Below, piece after piece: positions 36,281 to 46,200 of a stretch of DNA of 46,914 nt (position 1 is its first letter; each line of letters starts with the position of its first letter). Both the position numbers and the translations under genes were made by a program. The notes under the pieces are model-generated. The model did not search any database and was not told the origin of the DNA. It saw nothing but the letters and a program-made list of their open reading frames with translations. The stretch comes from Clostridia bacterium (GTDB lineage: Bacteria; Bacillota; Clostridia; UMGS1810), in the NCBI GenBank assembly GCA_017416845.1, contig JAFQBA010000031.1, positions 1 through 46,914 of the forward strand, written 5' to 3'.

Positions 36281-37468
36281 TTATTTCACCGCCTTATTGT
36301 TTACAGTAAATGTAACCTTTGAACATACCTTCATACTTTCGCCAAAATAAGTTTCGGCACAGATTGTGTGCTCACCGTCATCTACGGTTTTTGTGTCAAA
36401 AAGATTTGTACCACCAAAAGGATTTATAAAATTACCCTGCATAATGTGAATTTCAAGCGGATCACTGTAGGGCGGAAGTGTGTAGAGAGGCTTTCCGTCA
36501 AGGGTGAATGAGAACACCGTCGGCGGCACGTCGAAGCCCTCTGCCATTGCACAAAAGAGAACCGTTCCCGAAAGCTCCTGACCGTCTTTAACCGAAAATA
36601 TTATTTCGGGATTCGGCTTTGTTTCTTCACTCCCCTTTAGCGCTCTTATGGAGTTACCGTATTCAACACCTGCGAAATTAAGATTTTGAATGTGTTTGTT
36701 GTAGAGCCAGCGATAACTGTATTTGTGAGAATCCATGAGAGAGTAATATTTGAAAGTATGAACTTCACGGTCATGAAAATAGACCTTTTTACCTCTTTGA
36801 ATTTGAAAATCATAGTCATAACGGGGAGAAACATGACTTTTCACCTCGCTTGGCTGATTGTCCATAATGTCGGGATTTTTAATTATTTCACGAAGGGATG
36901 CGTGCTCCCCGTTTGGCAAAACAAAGTAAAGACCTTTTCTAACATCCATATACCACCACTTACCGCCGGTGAAAACCTCACACGTAAGATGACCACCGGA
37001 TATGTGGGTGATGATTCTTGCAGGAATGGAGCAAATTTCGCAAAGGGCACACATAAGCCTTGAAACGCATTCGCAAAGGTTTTCCCCTTTTTTGATGAGT
37101 TCCTCCTCGGTGCCGCCGTAAAAATATACCCTGCCGTCAGTTTTTTCGTAAGAGTGACATATAAAGTCCATAAGCTTTAGTACTTTTTGGGTGTCGGTTT
37201 GGCATCCAGAGGTTATCTCTGACACATATTTTTCAAGCACGGGACGTGTGCCGGGAATGTATTTTATATCGCTTGGGGGCAAGTAGAGAACATCCTCTGT
37301 TTCATCACAAAGAAGAATCTGCTCATCACCAAGAGCAGCATCAACCGTTTCAAGATAATTTGCACGCATGCTCAAAAGATTTGCCCTTATGCATCTTTTT
37401 TGTGCTTCGTCGTGATGGTTTTTAAAAATATTATCTCCGGTGTATTTTTTTAAGATTTCGCTATTCAT
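36281..37468 (-). CDS. Cytoplasmic transglutaminase-like protein
   Basis: 395 residues with no signal peptide or membrane helix. Residues 125-180 carry the transglutaminase-like triad: Cys132 in GENLCECVSR, His160 in SGGHLTCEV and Asp175 in WWYMDVRKG, with CSIPARII between. The C-terminal 130 residues are beta-rich with an Ig-like pattern. Such proteins act as peptidases, amidases or acyltransferases; no substrate is evident. GGAGG precedes the ATG. It sits between an AraC regulator and a secreted lyase, so a role in handling glycan-linked amides or peptides is possible but inferred. Confidence 0.82.
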   Translation of the reverse strand: MNSEILKKYTGDNIFKNHHDEAQKRCIRANLLSMRANYLETVDAALGDEQILLCDETEDVLYLPPSDIKYIPGTRPVLEKYVSEITSGCQTDTQKVLKLMDFICHSYEKTDGRVYFYGGTEEELIKKGENLCECVSRLMCALCEICSIPARIITHISGGHLTCEVFTGGKWWYMDVRKGLYFVLPNGEHASLREIIKNPDIMDNQPSEVKSHVSPRYDYDFQIQRGKKVYFHDREVHTFKYYSLMDSHKYSYRWLYNKHIQNLNFAGVEYGNSIRALKGSEETKPNPEIIFSVKDGQELSGTVLFCAMAEGFDVPPTVFSFTLDGKPLYTLPPYSDPLEIHIMQGNFINPFGGTNLFDTKTVDDGEHTICAETYFGESMKVCSKVTFTVNNKAVK

Positions 37469-37520
37469 GTAGCCTCCAGAATTTTAGTGGAAATTTTTAT
37501 GAATCTGTTATTAATCCGAT

Positions 37521-38393
37521 TCAGGTTGTTGAATCGGTTTCAAGCTCTGACTGCTTCATTTGCTCGGGAGATATGCCCCAGTAGCGTTTAAAAGCCATCC
37601 AGAAGCCCGTGTAGGATTCGTACCCCACTCTTTCGGCAATATCAGAAAATGGCAAATCAGTTGTGAGAATCTTTTTGCGGGCATATTTCATACGAAGTTC
37701 CAAGATGAGCTTTGAATAGGACTTTTTGTAAATCTTTTTGATAAGTCGTCCGGTGTGTGCCGGAGTAAAGTTGATGGCTTTTGCCACATCATTTAAGCTG
37801 ATGTCACGAAGATATCTGCTCATAATTATTGTTTCGAGCATAATCTGAGTTTCATCGGGTGATTTTGGTTTTTCGTGATGAAGGTTTCCCATTCCGTTGC
37901 CCACCGTACTTGCCATTTCAAGAAACAGCAATGTTAGAGCCGACTCCATTTTGTTTTCGCTGCCAAAGCCCCGATTTTTGTAGGCATCAATAAAAGCATC
38001 AAAATAGGTGCGGATTCTCAAATCATTTTTGATTATCGTTGTCCGTCGGGGAAGATTTAAAGAGAATGGAGCTTCGTTTTCCTCGTCATGACCATGCTTG
38101 AATGACATGAGAATCCCAAAGCCTTTGCACGCTTTGTCATTTTTTGGAAAAAAGTGACTGCATAACGCAGGAACAATACACAAAGAATTTTCGCCAAGGA
38201 TATATTCTTTGTCATCGGACACCAGCTTACACTCTCCTTCAAAAATGTAGTGAAGCTCAAAATCAGTATGTATGTGAGCCATGTCGGTGAGGTGATAGTT
38301 AAAGTCGGTAATGCCGTTTGTAAAACTGCATTTGACAGTCATATTTTCAATTTTAAGTGTTATTGAACTTAAATTCCATATTTTGTCATTCAA
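37521..38393 (-). CDS. AraC-family transcriptional regulator with cupin sensor
   Basis: 290 residues. The N-terminal half is a cupin-like sensor (HIHTDFELHYIFEGECKLV, ILGENSLCIVPALCSHFF) and the C-terminal 100 residues contain two helix-turn-helix units (LNDVAKAINFTPAHTGRLIKK and FSDIAERVGYESYTGFWMAFKRYWGISP), the full AraC signature. The start is TTG 38393, six to seven bases after GAGGGTGA. It lies inside the operon of SLH proteins, glycosidase, transglutaminase and lyase and is probably their local activator, sensing a sugar. Confidence 0.93.
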   Translation of the reverse strand: MNDKIWNLSSITLKIENMTVKCSFTNGITDFNYHLTDMAHIHTDFELHYIFEGECKLVSDDKEYILGENSLCIVPALCSHFFPKNDKACKGFGILMSFKHGHDEENEAPFSLNLPRRTTIIKNDLRIRTYFDAFIDAYKNRGFGSENKMESALTLLFLEMASTVGNGMGNLHHEKPKSPDETQIMLETIIMSRYLRDISLNDVAKAINFTPAHTGRLIKKIYKKSYSKLILELRMKYARKKILTTDLPFSDIAERVGYESYTGFWMAFKRYWGISPEQMKQSELETDSTT

Positions 38394-38419
38394 GAAATCA
38401 CCCTCTTACAATTTAAAAA

Positions 38420-40555
38420 TCATCGAAGCATAAGGGACTTTTCGCTAAGGAGTGCATATTGGTCTCTTATGTCAAAATCAAAAATTTCACCCTTTGATAT
38501 TTTGTCGGTAATGAAGCTTTCAAGGTCTTTTAAATATTGAAGCATAACCGACATATTGCGTAGATACCACACGGCGTTTGCTTCAATTTTAACCATTTGT
38601 GCAAAGCTCATCATTTTTTCTCTTTCGACTATAAGTTCTTTCACAGTAGCTAAAAGCTCGTGCTGTGTGGTGTCTGTGCCAAAGGACTTATACAAATTTA
38701 TGAGAGTTAAAAATTCATTTGTATCGGTTTTATATTGGAGTGCATTTAATATCCACATATCAGCCATAGGAGATTTTTCAAGATGTGATTTAAACACATC
38801 AAGAGCAAATCCTGCCTTTTGGTTGACATTTTCAAGATAGGTAATATATTTTTCTTCATCGTCGAGAGCAGATACAAATGCCTCTGAAGGATAGTTTCTC
38901 GGATAAGGAAGATTAGCACGGAAATATGAATGCATATAGTATTCAAATACGTTATGCATATGGTTTTCCTTGTTGTCATGGCGCATAATTTCGCTCATGG
39001 CAACAAATGCCTCTGTCAGCTTTTTGTGGTCAGAGCTTTCAAAGCTATATGCATATTTTTCTTCGAAACAGTCATTTTCGAGACCCTTGGTATTCCAGAT
39101 TACATCTGCCTGATAAAGAAAGTTTTTGTCGTAGCAATAGTCAAAGCCTGTGTAAACTCTGACACCTTCAAAGTTGAGGTCTTTGGCAAGCTTAACGCAC
39201 TCTTTGATGTTTTGGTTTGTTTCGGTGGCAATGGACCACTGATAATACCCTGTCATTGGCTTCATTGTGGAACGGAAAATGTTATTAACATCCCCTTTTC
39301 TTCCCTCAAAAAGCTTTTCGCCTGCATCATAGCTCCACCAGTCAATAACCGCAACATCATAGATGTCTTCGTCAACAAAGCGTTTTTTTAGGTCTTCATT
39401 GATTGTATCATAGCTATAGAGAAGCATATCCTGATAGATATAAATATTTTTTATGCCCTTTGATTTTAAGTATTTGCATATTTTTATAATATATCTGATA
39501 ACAAGCTCTTTTTCTTCATAATTTCTGCATTTTTCGCATTTGCAAAGATGCGAAAACTTCTTTTTCATGTCACTTCGGTCAATCCCTATGGAATCTAAAA
39601 CCTCATCAAGACCTATGGAAATTGATTTAATGTCATGGGGATTCATATATTTTTCCATGATTTCATCATAAAGTCCGCACATGAAATCAAAGGTTTCTTC
39701 GCTTTCGGTGCAAAATCCAAAGCCGGTGTCGTTGCCGTTTTTATCCTTTGCTGAAAGCTTTGGGTATACCCTCGGAATTAGGGTGTTGTGACCGAGTGAG
39801 TTAAACATGGGTTCAACATCTATGCATCTTTTTTTGCCGTATGCAACAACCTCACCAAAGAAATCCTCCGCAAAAATCGGCGGAAGAACATTTTCCTCTG
39901 TTACATAATCCCCTTTTTTGGGAGAATAGTATTTCCGCGGTTTGGGTGTTTTGAGCCCGGGATAATTTTTAAACGGAACAAAAAGATATTCCTGAAGCTC
40001 ATAATCATACTGCACCGGCCAGCATCCGTAGAGGGATACTATGATTTTATTGTATTTCATTTTTGCAAAATAGTCAATCATATCAAACCAATTCTCTTTT
40101 GTGAGAAATTCGGTGCCGTAGCGACTTTCAATAAACTGACCTCGGTCGGGAAACTCAGGATAGTCACAAATTGAAACTACGGGAATTGAAACTGTGCCGT
40201 TTTTCTTTTCAAAAAGCTTCGAAAGAGTAACAAGACCATAGAATGCTCCCGGAATGTCTTTTGCCGTAACCTCTGCCCCATCCTTTGTCACTTGAAGGGT
40301 GTAGGCTTCATTGCTTTTTATATTTTTAAGTTTTTCGTTATTTTCACAAACTCTTACCGTCACCAAAAAAACTTCACCGTTGCCGCTTTGAAATCCGAGC
40401 TCCGACAAGCTCTTTTTTACATATCGGGCACCGTTTGAAAGAATTTCGTTTTCACGGTTAAAATCGAACTCAACCGCTTTTTCGGTAAGATTAATTATAT
40501 CCCCGGTGCAGGAAAACTCCTGCACCGAAGGAATGAGTTTTATTTCTGTATTCAT
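38420..40555 (-). CDS. GH20-like glycoside hydrolase (beta-N-acetylhexosaminidase type), cytoplasmic
   Basis: 711 residues, no signal peptide. Residues 1-125 resemble the GH20 N-terminal alpha/beta domain (EAYTLQVTKDGAEVTAKDIPGAFYGLVTL). From about 130 a TIM barrel begins (DYPEFPDRGQFIES, NWFDMIDYFAKMKYNKI), and the catalytic Asp-Glu pair of GH20 appears as Asp317-Glu318 in SISIGLDEVLDS. The usual motif is H-x-G-G-D-E; here His and the second Gly are replaced, so the substrate may differ. A cysteine cluster (LCKCEKC, about 337-343) follows and might bind metal. The C-terminal third is helical. It would act on oligosaccharides after uptake, but no transporter is in the window. Confidence 0.78.
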   Translation of the reverse strand: MNTEIKLIPSVQEFSCTGDIINLTEKAVEFDFNRENEILSNGARYVKKSLSELGFQSGNGEVFLVTVRVCENNEKLKNIKSNEAYTLQVTKDGAEVTAKDIPGAFYGLVTLSKLFEKKNGTVSIPVVSICDYPEFPDRGQFIESRYGTEFLTKENWFDMIDYFAKMKYNKIIVSLYGCWPVQYDYELQEYLFVPFKNYPGLKTPKPRKYYSPKKGDYVTEENVLPPIFAEDFFGEVVAYGKKRCIDVEPMFNSLGHNTLIPRVYPKLSAKDKNGNDTGFGFCTESEETFDFMCGLYDEIMEKYMNPHDIKSISIGLDEVLDSIGIDRSDMKKKFSHLCKCEKCRNYEEKELVIRYIIKICKYLKSKGIKNIYIYQDMLLYSYDTINEDLKKRFVDEDIYDVAVIDWWSYDAGEKLFEGRKGDVNNIFRSTMKPMTGYYQWSIATETNQNIKECVKLAKDLNFEGVRVYTGFDYCYDKNFLYQADVIWNTKGLENDCFEEKYAYSFESSDHKKLTEAFVAMSEIMRHDNKENHMHNVFEYYMHSYFRANLPYPRNYPSEAFVSALDDEEKYITYLENVNQKAGFALDVFKSHLEKSPMADMWILNALQYKTDTNEFLTLINLYKSFGTDTTQHELLATVKELIVEREKMMSFAQMVKIEANAVWYLRNMSVMLQYLKDLESFITDKISKGEIFDFDIRDQYALLSEKSLMLR

Positions 40556-40605
40556 TTTTGCTAAACCTCTTAATGCTTTGCTTCTATTATCAACAGATTG
40601 TTGAC

Positions 40606-43242
40606 TTAAATATAAAGTATTATTACGCCTCTTTGTCCGCTTCGTGAATAAGCTATGGCTTTTGTACCGTAGCCAGCGGTTTTGTAGTCGGTAATGTCAT
40701 TTACGCTGCCGACTCTCACCTTGTTTTCACGCTCGTCAGAATCGTAGGTGTAGATGGTGTATCTTCCGCTTCGGAAGGCTTCAAGCTCCTCATAGCCAAG
40801 GTCTGTTGTACCTTCGGGAATGGGACCTAAATGCATCTGGATAACTCCGCCTGCCTGATAATATATTTCGCCCATGGAAACACGGAAGGTTTCAAGAAGC
40901 TTTGATGTGTTTTCCCATTCGCCATAGCGGAACTTATCATTTTCGATGTCATAGTATAGCTCAATTGCAGTGATTTCACCAAGATTATTGGTTGCGGCTT
41001 TCACAACGTCACCGCATTTGAGATTGTGTTTTTTTGAAGAATCAACCAATGATGCAATGTTAAGGACTTCATTGTTTCTTGCATAATAGCTCCTTTCGGC
41101 TCCGTCTGTCATGAGAGTGATTCTTGTTCTCGTTTCACCCTCGAGGTCGATAACCTCGGAAACATCACTTACAAGGGAAATTGCAAGGTCTGACGGAACA
41201 CCCGCTCCGCCGGGTTTCACCTTGCATACTGCCACTTCGGAGTCGATGTATCTGTCAACCGAGCGGAAGCATTCGAAGGCATAGTTATTGTCATGAACAA
41301 AATAGGTTGTTCCCGAAATTCTGTAGTCATCGTCAGTGACACCCTCACCATAAGGAATGAGGAACACCTTTGCCGAAGTGCTGACAGGCACCTGAGCCGA
41401 GAACATTCCCACATCTCTCCATGTGAGTTTAAGTTCTGCTCTTGGATTACCATTGGAGTCATAATAAGACGAGAAGTTGCGTGTGAGAGTATCTGCACTT
41501 TCGTCTTCTCCTTTTTTGGCAGTGTCAATATAGTATACATTACCGTCTGAATCGCAATCAAAACGGATAAGCTGTTCTTCTATGGCATCAGCTTTTTTTA
41601 AGGATGCAAAGGCATCGGAAGCCTCCATTGTTTTGCCGTCAACCTTGACTTTTTCGCCAAGCTTTGCTTCAAGCATTTTTCCTTCAACAGTAAAAATTTT
41701 TACCATGTGATAGGCAGAGAGTCCGCCAAGGGTTTTTCCTGCAACAAGATAGCCGTACTCACCGCGTACTTCAACATCCTTTGCGGCAATTCGTCCGTCA
41801 ATGGTGATTCGAAACGCTCCCTCAAGACCGGGAACAATTCCTTCGTTTTTGGAGAACTGCCCGGTGGTTCTGTATTCTTTGCCGTTTATTGTAACGGTGT
41901 GGGTACCGTCGGAATTTTTTGAAACTGTGTCTATTTTGCCTATTTCTTCGGTGTTTGAATAATAAGCAACAACGGTTTTTCCGTCCTGACTTCTTGAGAA
42001 TGAAATAACATCACCCTGAGCAAGCTCGGAAAGAGTCATATCATTGCCGTATTCATCTTTAAAAATAATTGTGTAATCGGGATCGGGCATATCCAGAACA
42101 AGATTATTTTCAAATGAATAGTAGTCATAGACGGTGCCTGTTGAAACATCAATACCAGCCACAACGCAGGCATCGAAGATGTTGATTAATGCAACATCAT
42201 ATTTGCCGTCTGAGCCATTGTCGATAAACTTAACAGTGCCGTATTTTCCAAGGAAAATATCGGGTGTAAAGCTTTCGATGACAGCATTGTTATACATTAT
42301 TCTTGTGCTTAAGGTAAGCGGAATTTTGTATTCTCTGCCACCTGCTTCATACAAGATGGTATTGCCGTCAAATTCAATAATTGACTGAGCATCAACAGTT
42401 AAGGTTTTTGTGTTTGGGCAAGTGAGTGCCACAACCTCGTTTCCTTCAGCTTTGTAGTAATACTCAGCCTCACAACCCACCATGTCATAGGAATTTGAGG
42501 TTAGATCTTTGAAAAGATGGCCGTCAACAAGTATTCTTCCCGAAGGAATATCGGTTGAGGGAAGCATATTAAAGCCTTTTACACCCTGAACCACACCGTT
42601 TGAAGTATAGATGCCGTGATAGCGAGAAAGCACTGTTTCACCTTTGATTTTGTTGTAGTTGATGCTTTCGCCTATGGAGGTTATGTCCATAATGTCAATA
42701 TGAAGTGCATTGTAGAGGAGAATGTGCAGGTCGGATGTGGTGATTGAACCATCCAAGCCTGATTTAACACCTTTTAAAAACCCGTTTTCGGATGCAGTGG
42801 AAACAAATCCCACCGGATATGCACCTCTGTGATTTGCATAAACTCCGTATCCTGCCATACACACAGCCATTTTTACGGCTTCATTGTAGGTTACATAGTC
42901 ATTTGGTCTTGCATTTCCGCCCGACAGAAGTCCCAGGTCATAAGCCGACTTCATTGCAGGATAGGCAGGGTTTGAAGAATCCATATCCGAAAAAGGATTC
43001 TCACCATTTTGTGAGTCGGATGTTTTCACATTCATCATAGCTACCATAACAGATGCAAGCTCTGCTCTTGTGGTAAACTCGGAAGATTCATCCGAAACAA
43101 AGCCAAGCTGACAAAGGAGGTCTGTTTCAAGGCTGATATTAATTTCAACGTCTTTAGCTTCTTCGGCATAAACCGAAGATGTCATTGCAAAAGCCGTGAA
43201 AACCAAAACCAACGAAAGGAGAAATGATATTAACTTTTTCAT
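40606..43242 (-). CDS. Secreted protein with N-terminal SLH domains
   Basis: 878 residues. Signal peptide (ISFLLSLVLVFTAFAMTSSVYA). Residues about 40-190 hold SLH domains (TTRAELASVMVAMMN, YPAMKSAYDLGLLSGG, VTYNEAVKMAVCMAGYG) that bind pyruvylated secondary wall polymer. The remaining 690 residues are beta-strand-rich, with repeated segments of the type DVISFSRSQDGKTVVAYY and KADAIEEQLIRFDCDSDGNVYYIDT. No enzyme motif is recognised. The start codon overlaps the stop of the other SLH gene by 4 bp (ATGA) with GGAGG inside that gene's end, so the two are made together. Likely a structural or binding partner on the cell surface. Confidence 0.86.
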   Translation of the reverse strand: MKKLISFLLSLVLVFTAFAMTSSVYAEEAKDVEINISLETDLLCQLGFVSDESSEFTTRAELASVMVAMMNVKTSDSQNGENPFSDMDSSNPAYPAMKSAYDLGLLSGGNARPNDYVTYNEAVKMAVCMAGYGVYANHRGAYPVGFVSTASENGFLKGVKSGLDGSITTSDLHILLYNALHIDIMDITSIGESINYNKIKGETVLSRYHGIYTSNGVVQGVKGFNMLPSTDIPSGRILVDGHLFKDLTSNSYDMVGCEAEYYYKAEGNEVVALTCPNTKTLTVDAQSIIEFDGNTILYEAGGREYKIPLTLSTRIMYNNAVIESFTPDIFLGKYGTVKFIDNGSDGKYDVALINIFDACVVAGIDVSTGTVYDYYSFENNLVLDMPDPDYTIIFKDEYGNDMTLSELAQGDVISFSRSQDGKTVVAYYSNTEEIGKIDTVSKNSDGTHTVTINGKEYRTTGQFSKNEGIVPGLEGAFRITIDGRIAAKDVEVRGEYGYLVAGKTLGGLSAYHMVKIFTVEGKMLEAKLGEKVKVDGKTMEASDAFASLKKADAIEEQLIRFDCDSDGNVYYIDTAKKGEDESADTLTRNFSSYYDSNGNPRAELKLTWRDVGMFSAQVPVSTSAKVFLIPYGEGVTDDDYRISGTTYFVHDNNYAFECFRSVDRYIDSEVAVCKVKPGGAGVPSDLAISLVSDVSEVIDLEGETRTRITLMTDGAERSYYARNNEVLNIASLVDSSKKHNLKCGDVVKAATNNLGEITAIELYYDIENDKFRYGEWENTSKLLETFRVSMGEIYYQAGGVIQMHLGPIPEGTTDLGYEELEAFRSGRYTIYTYDSDERENKVRVGSVNDITDYKTAGYGTKAIAYSRSGQRGVIILYI

Positions 43243-46200
43243 GCTGCACTGCCTCCCATCATTAAGATTCTGTAGATTATAACAGCTGCCTGAGCCCTTG
43301 TGGCATTGCCCTTTGGCATAAATGTGCCGTCGCCCATTCCGGTTATAATGCCTTTTTCATTCATAGCATTTACAAACTCGATTGCATAGGCAGAAATGTC
43401 ATCATCGTCGGCAAAGTTACTGTTGGAATTTTCGGATGCAATACCTGCACTGCGACCCGCCATTACAGCCATGTCTTCCCTTGTTATGTATGAGCCTGCA
43501 CCAAAGATGCCGTCTCCTACGCCCGAAACAATTTTGTCACGTACAGCCGCACCGACATAGGGAGCAAACCAATCATTTTCACCAACATCTGCAAAATCGG
43601 CTTTTGCACTCTCTGTTTCGATGCCCAGAGCAATCACAAGCATTTTCACAAATTCTTCTCTCGTAACAAGATCATTGGGAGCAAAGGTTTTATCGCCCCT
43701 GCCGTTTACAATGCCTTTACTTGCAAGATATTCAATTGCATCTTCTGCCCACGAAACACTTTCAAGGTCATTAAAGAGATTTGAAGAGTCAGTAGTGGGA
43801 GTCGGATTTATAATCGGGACAGATGGCGTGATGCTTACGCCTGAACCGTAGCCTCCTCCGCCACCACCGCCCGATGAAGGCTTTTTGTCTGCATTTTCTT
43901 TCTTTTTGGCTGTTTTGACTGCATCGTCAAATGCTTCTTCAAGGTCTTTGACATTATCAAAGGTTTCGCCTGCAATTTCGTCATTAACCTTATAGGGGTC
44001 TTTGAGCTTGTTGTAATCTGAAAGGTCAAAGTCAAGCCAACCATTATTATCTTTTATAATTTTTGCAACATTAACGCTGTTTGTTACATTTGCAATTGCA
44101 ACCAAAACGGTGCTTTCGGCAAATGCATCTTTAACATCTTTAACACTTTGGCATTTAAAATCGGTGTCGATTTTAGCAAATACTTTGTCTTTTAAAGCTT
44201 CTTTTAAACCGTCAAAGGTTTCATAAGAGTCGTGGTTTTCAATGTTAATGTAATCTGCATATTTTTCAAAATAAGATTTGACTTCGTCATTGCCATCGGC
44301 ACGATTTATGCACTGAGGAACAAGGGATGCATAGTAGCTTTTGGTAAATTCGCCCACATTATCAAAGGAATCATCCGAAAGCTCTGCCCTCTTTGAGAAC
44401 ATTTCAGCGGAAAAACCGTCAAATTCATCCTCAAGAAGGAGCAAATCGGAAATGTCCAAAGCGAGAATGTCGGCATTTTCGCATATAATTGCTTTCCAGT
44501 CGGGAGCATCACCATTGAGAAGTGCAAGTACACCGTCAACAATTTCTTTGGCATAGAGCTTGAATGCGTTTTCTGTTGTAATGCATCCCGAATTGTCATT
44601 TATCATCACAGAAAAACTTCCGTTTGCACCGGGAAGGTGAATTGCGAATCCGTCTGAAGGTGAGTTTTCGTCAAATTCTTTGATATATGCCGCATTTGAA
44701 ATATCGGCATCAAAATCATCCTTGGTTTTTCCCGGTTTAAGCACTACAAGCCGCACAGGAGCAGAACCAATTCCCGCACCTTTAATTGTGACCGATGATG
44801 CATCGGGATCTGTTTCAAATTTCAATGATGAAGCATCGGAGTCTTTAAAGCTATCGGGCTGTGTGCCGAAGCTTACCTTTTGTCCGAGAGTGTTCATTGT
44901 TGCCAGTCCATCCCACAGATAGCTTTCAACATAGCTTCCCTCGGGTGCTTCAACACTTACAGATGCCACAGCTTCGGATTCGTTTGCATAAAGCTTTTCG
45001 CACACTGCACCGGTCATGGTGTTGTTTTCATCATAAACCGTGAGAATGAGAACCGCATCAAAGTCGGTTGCGGCATTAACCTTAACCGAAACGTCGGCTT
45101 TGGCAAAACCGTCTTTCACATCAAGTGAAATATCGGAGATTTCCCACATGGGAACGGTTTTTATTTCAAGAGTCTTATCGAGAGTGTTTCCGAAAATGTC
45201 TTCAATGTCTGTTATTTCAAGAGCATATTCTGTATCGAAGTCCAAAACAGAGGCTGTGGGAATTGAAAGCTCGGTATCGCTCAAAAGAACTGAGCCTTCA
45301 AGTGCAGAGCCGTCTATGGAAACTGAAGGAATGTCTTTTAATGGGTTTGAAAATCTTACCACAAGGTCATATTCGGGATATATTTCCCCCGATACATTGA
45401 GCTTTGAAACGGGAGAAGCGTTTAACTTTTGAACCGAATATACGCCAAGGTTATCAAGATATGACACGGATGAAGCATCGGAGCCTGAAGCATAGAAACC
45501 GAATGCACCGTACGGAACAGTTACATTTGAAATGTCTGCTTCGCAGTCGATATTTAAAGATTCACAAGTGACTTTGACTCTTGCACTTTTTGTGACAGAA
45601 TCTGCAATCACGCTCACCTTGATGGATTCGTTTTCGTCATAGAATCCAACCTCCATGCCGTCTACGGTTATTCTGCCGTCATTTTCAAAAACGAGAATGG
45701 GGTTTTCCGAACCGAGACCCACACTGCGTTTGGCATTTGTGTCTGCAAAGGTCACCTCGGCATCAAAGCAGAACTTTCCGCCCAGAGAAGTTGGGAATTT
45801 GTATTCGATGCCTGCAGATGTTGAGCCCGAAGATGAGAGAGCAAGCATTTTTTCGCCTTCTGCTTCGTAGGATGTCAAAGTGTTTTGACCAACCTTTCCC
45901 CCAACAAAGGAAAAGCCTTCGGGAGCTGTTTGTCCGTCAGCGGATGACACAAATTCAGAAAAATCGTCAGTTTCACAAATGGGATAATACACTTCGTCAA
46001 TTTCGCGGATTCCCATGTTATCCCAGTAAGAACTTGCTGGGGCGAGATTTGCTTTGCCCTGATAGTAGCCTGAGCCATGGTGAACATAAATAGCTGTCAT
46101 ATATTGGGGTTTGTTGCCGTCTGAACCGTATACCTTGTTGGTATATATATCATAATAAGCAGTCATTGATGCGACAACATTGCCGTTTTGGATAAGCTGT

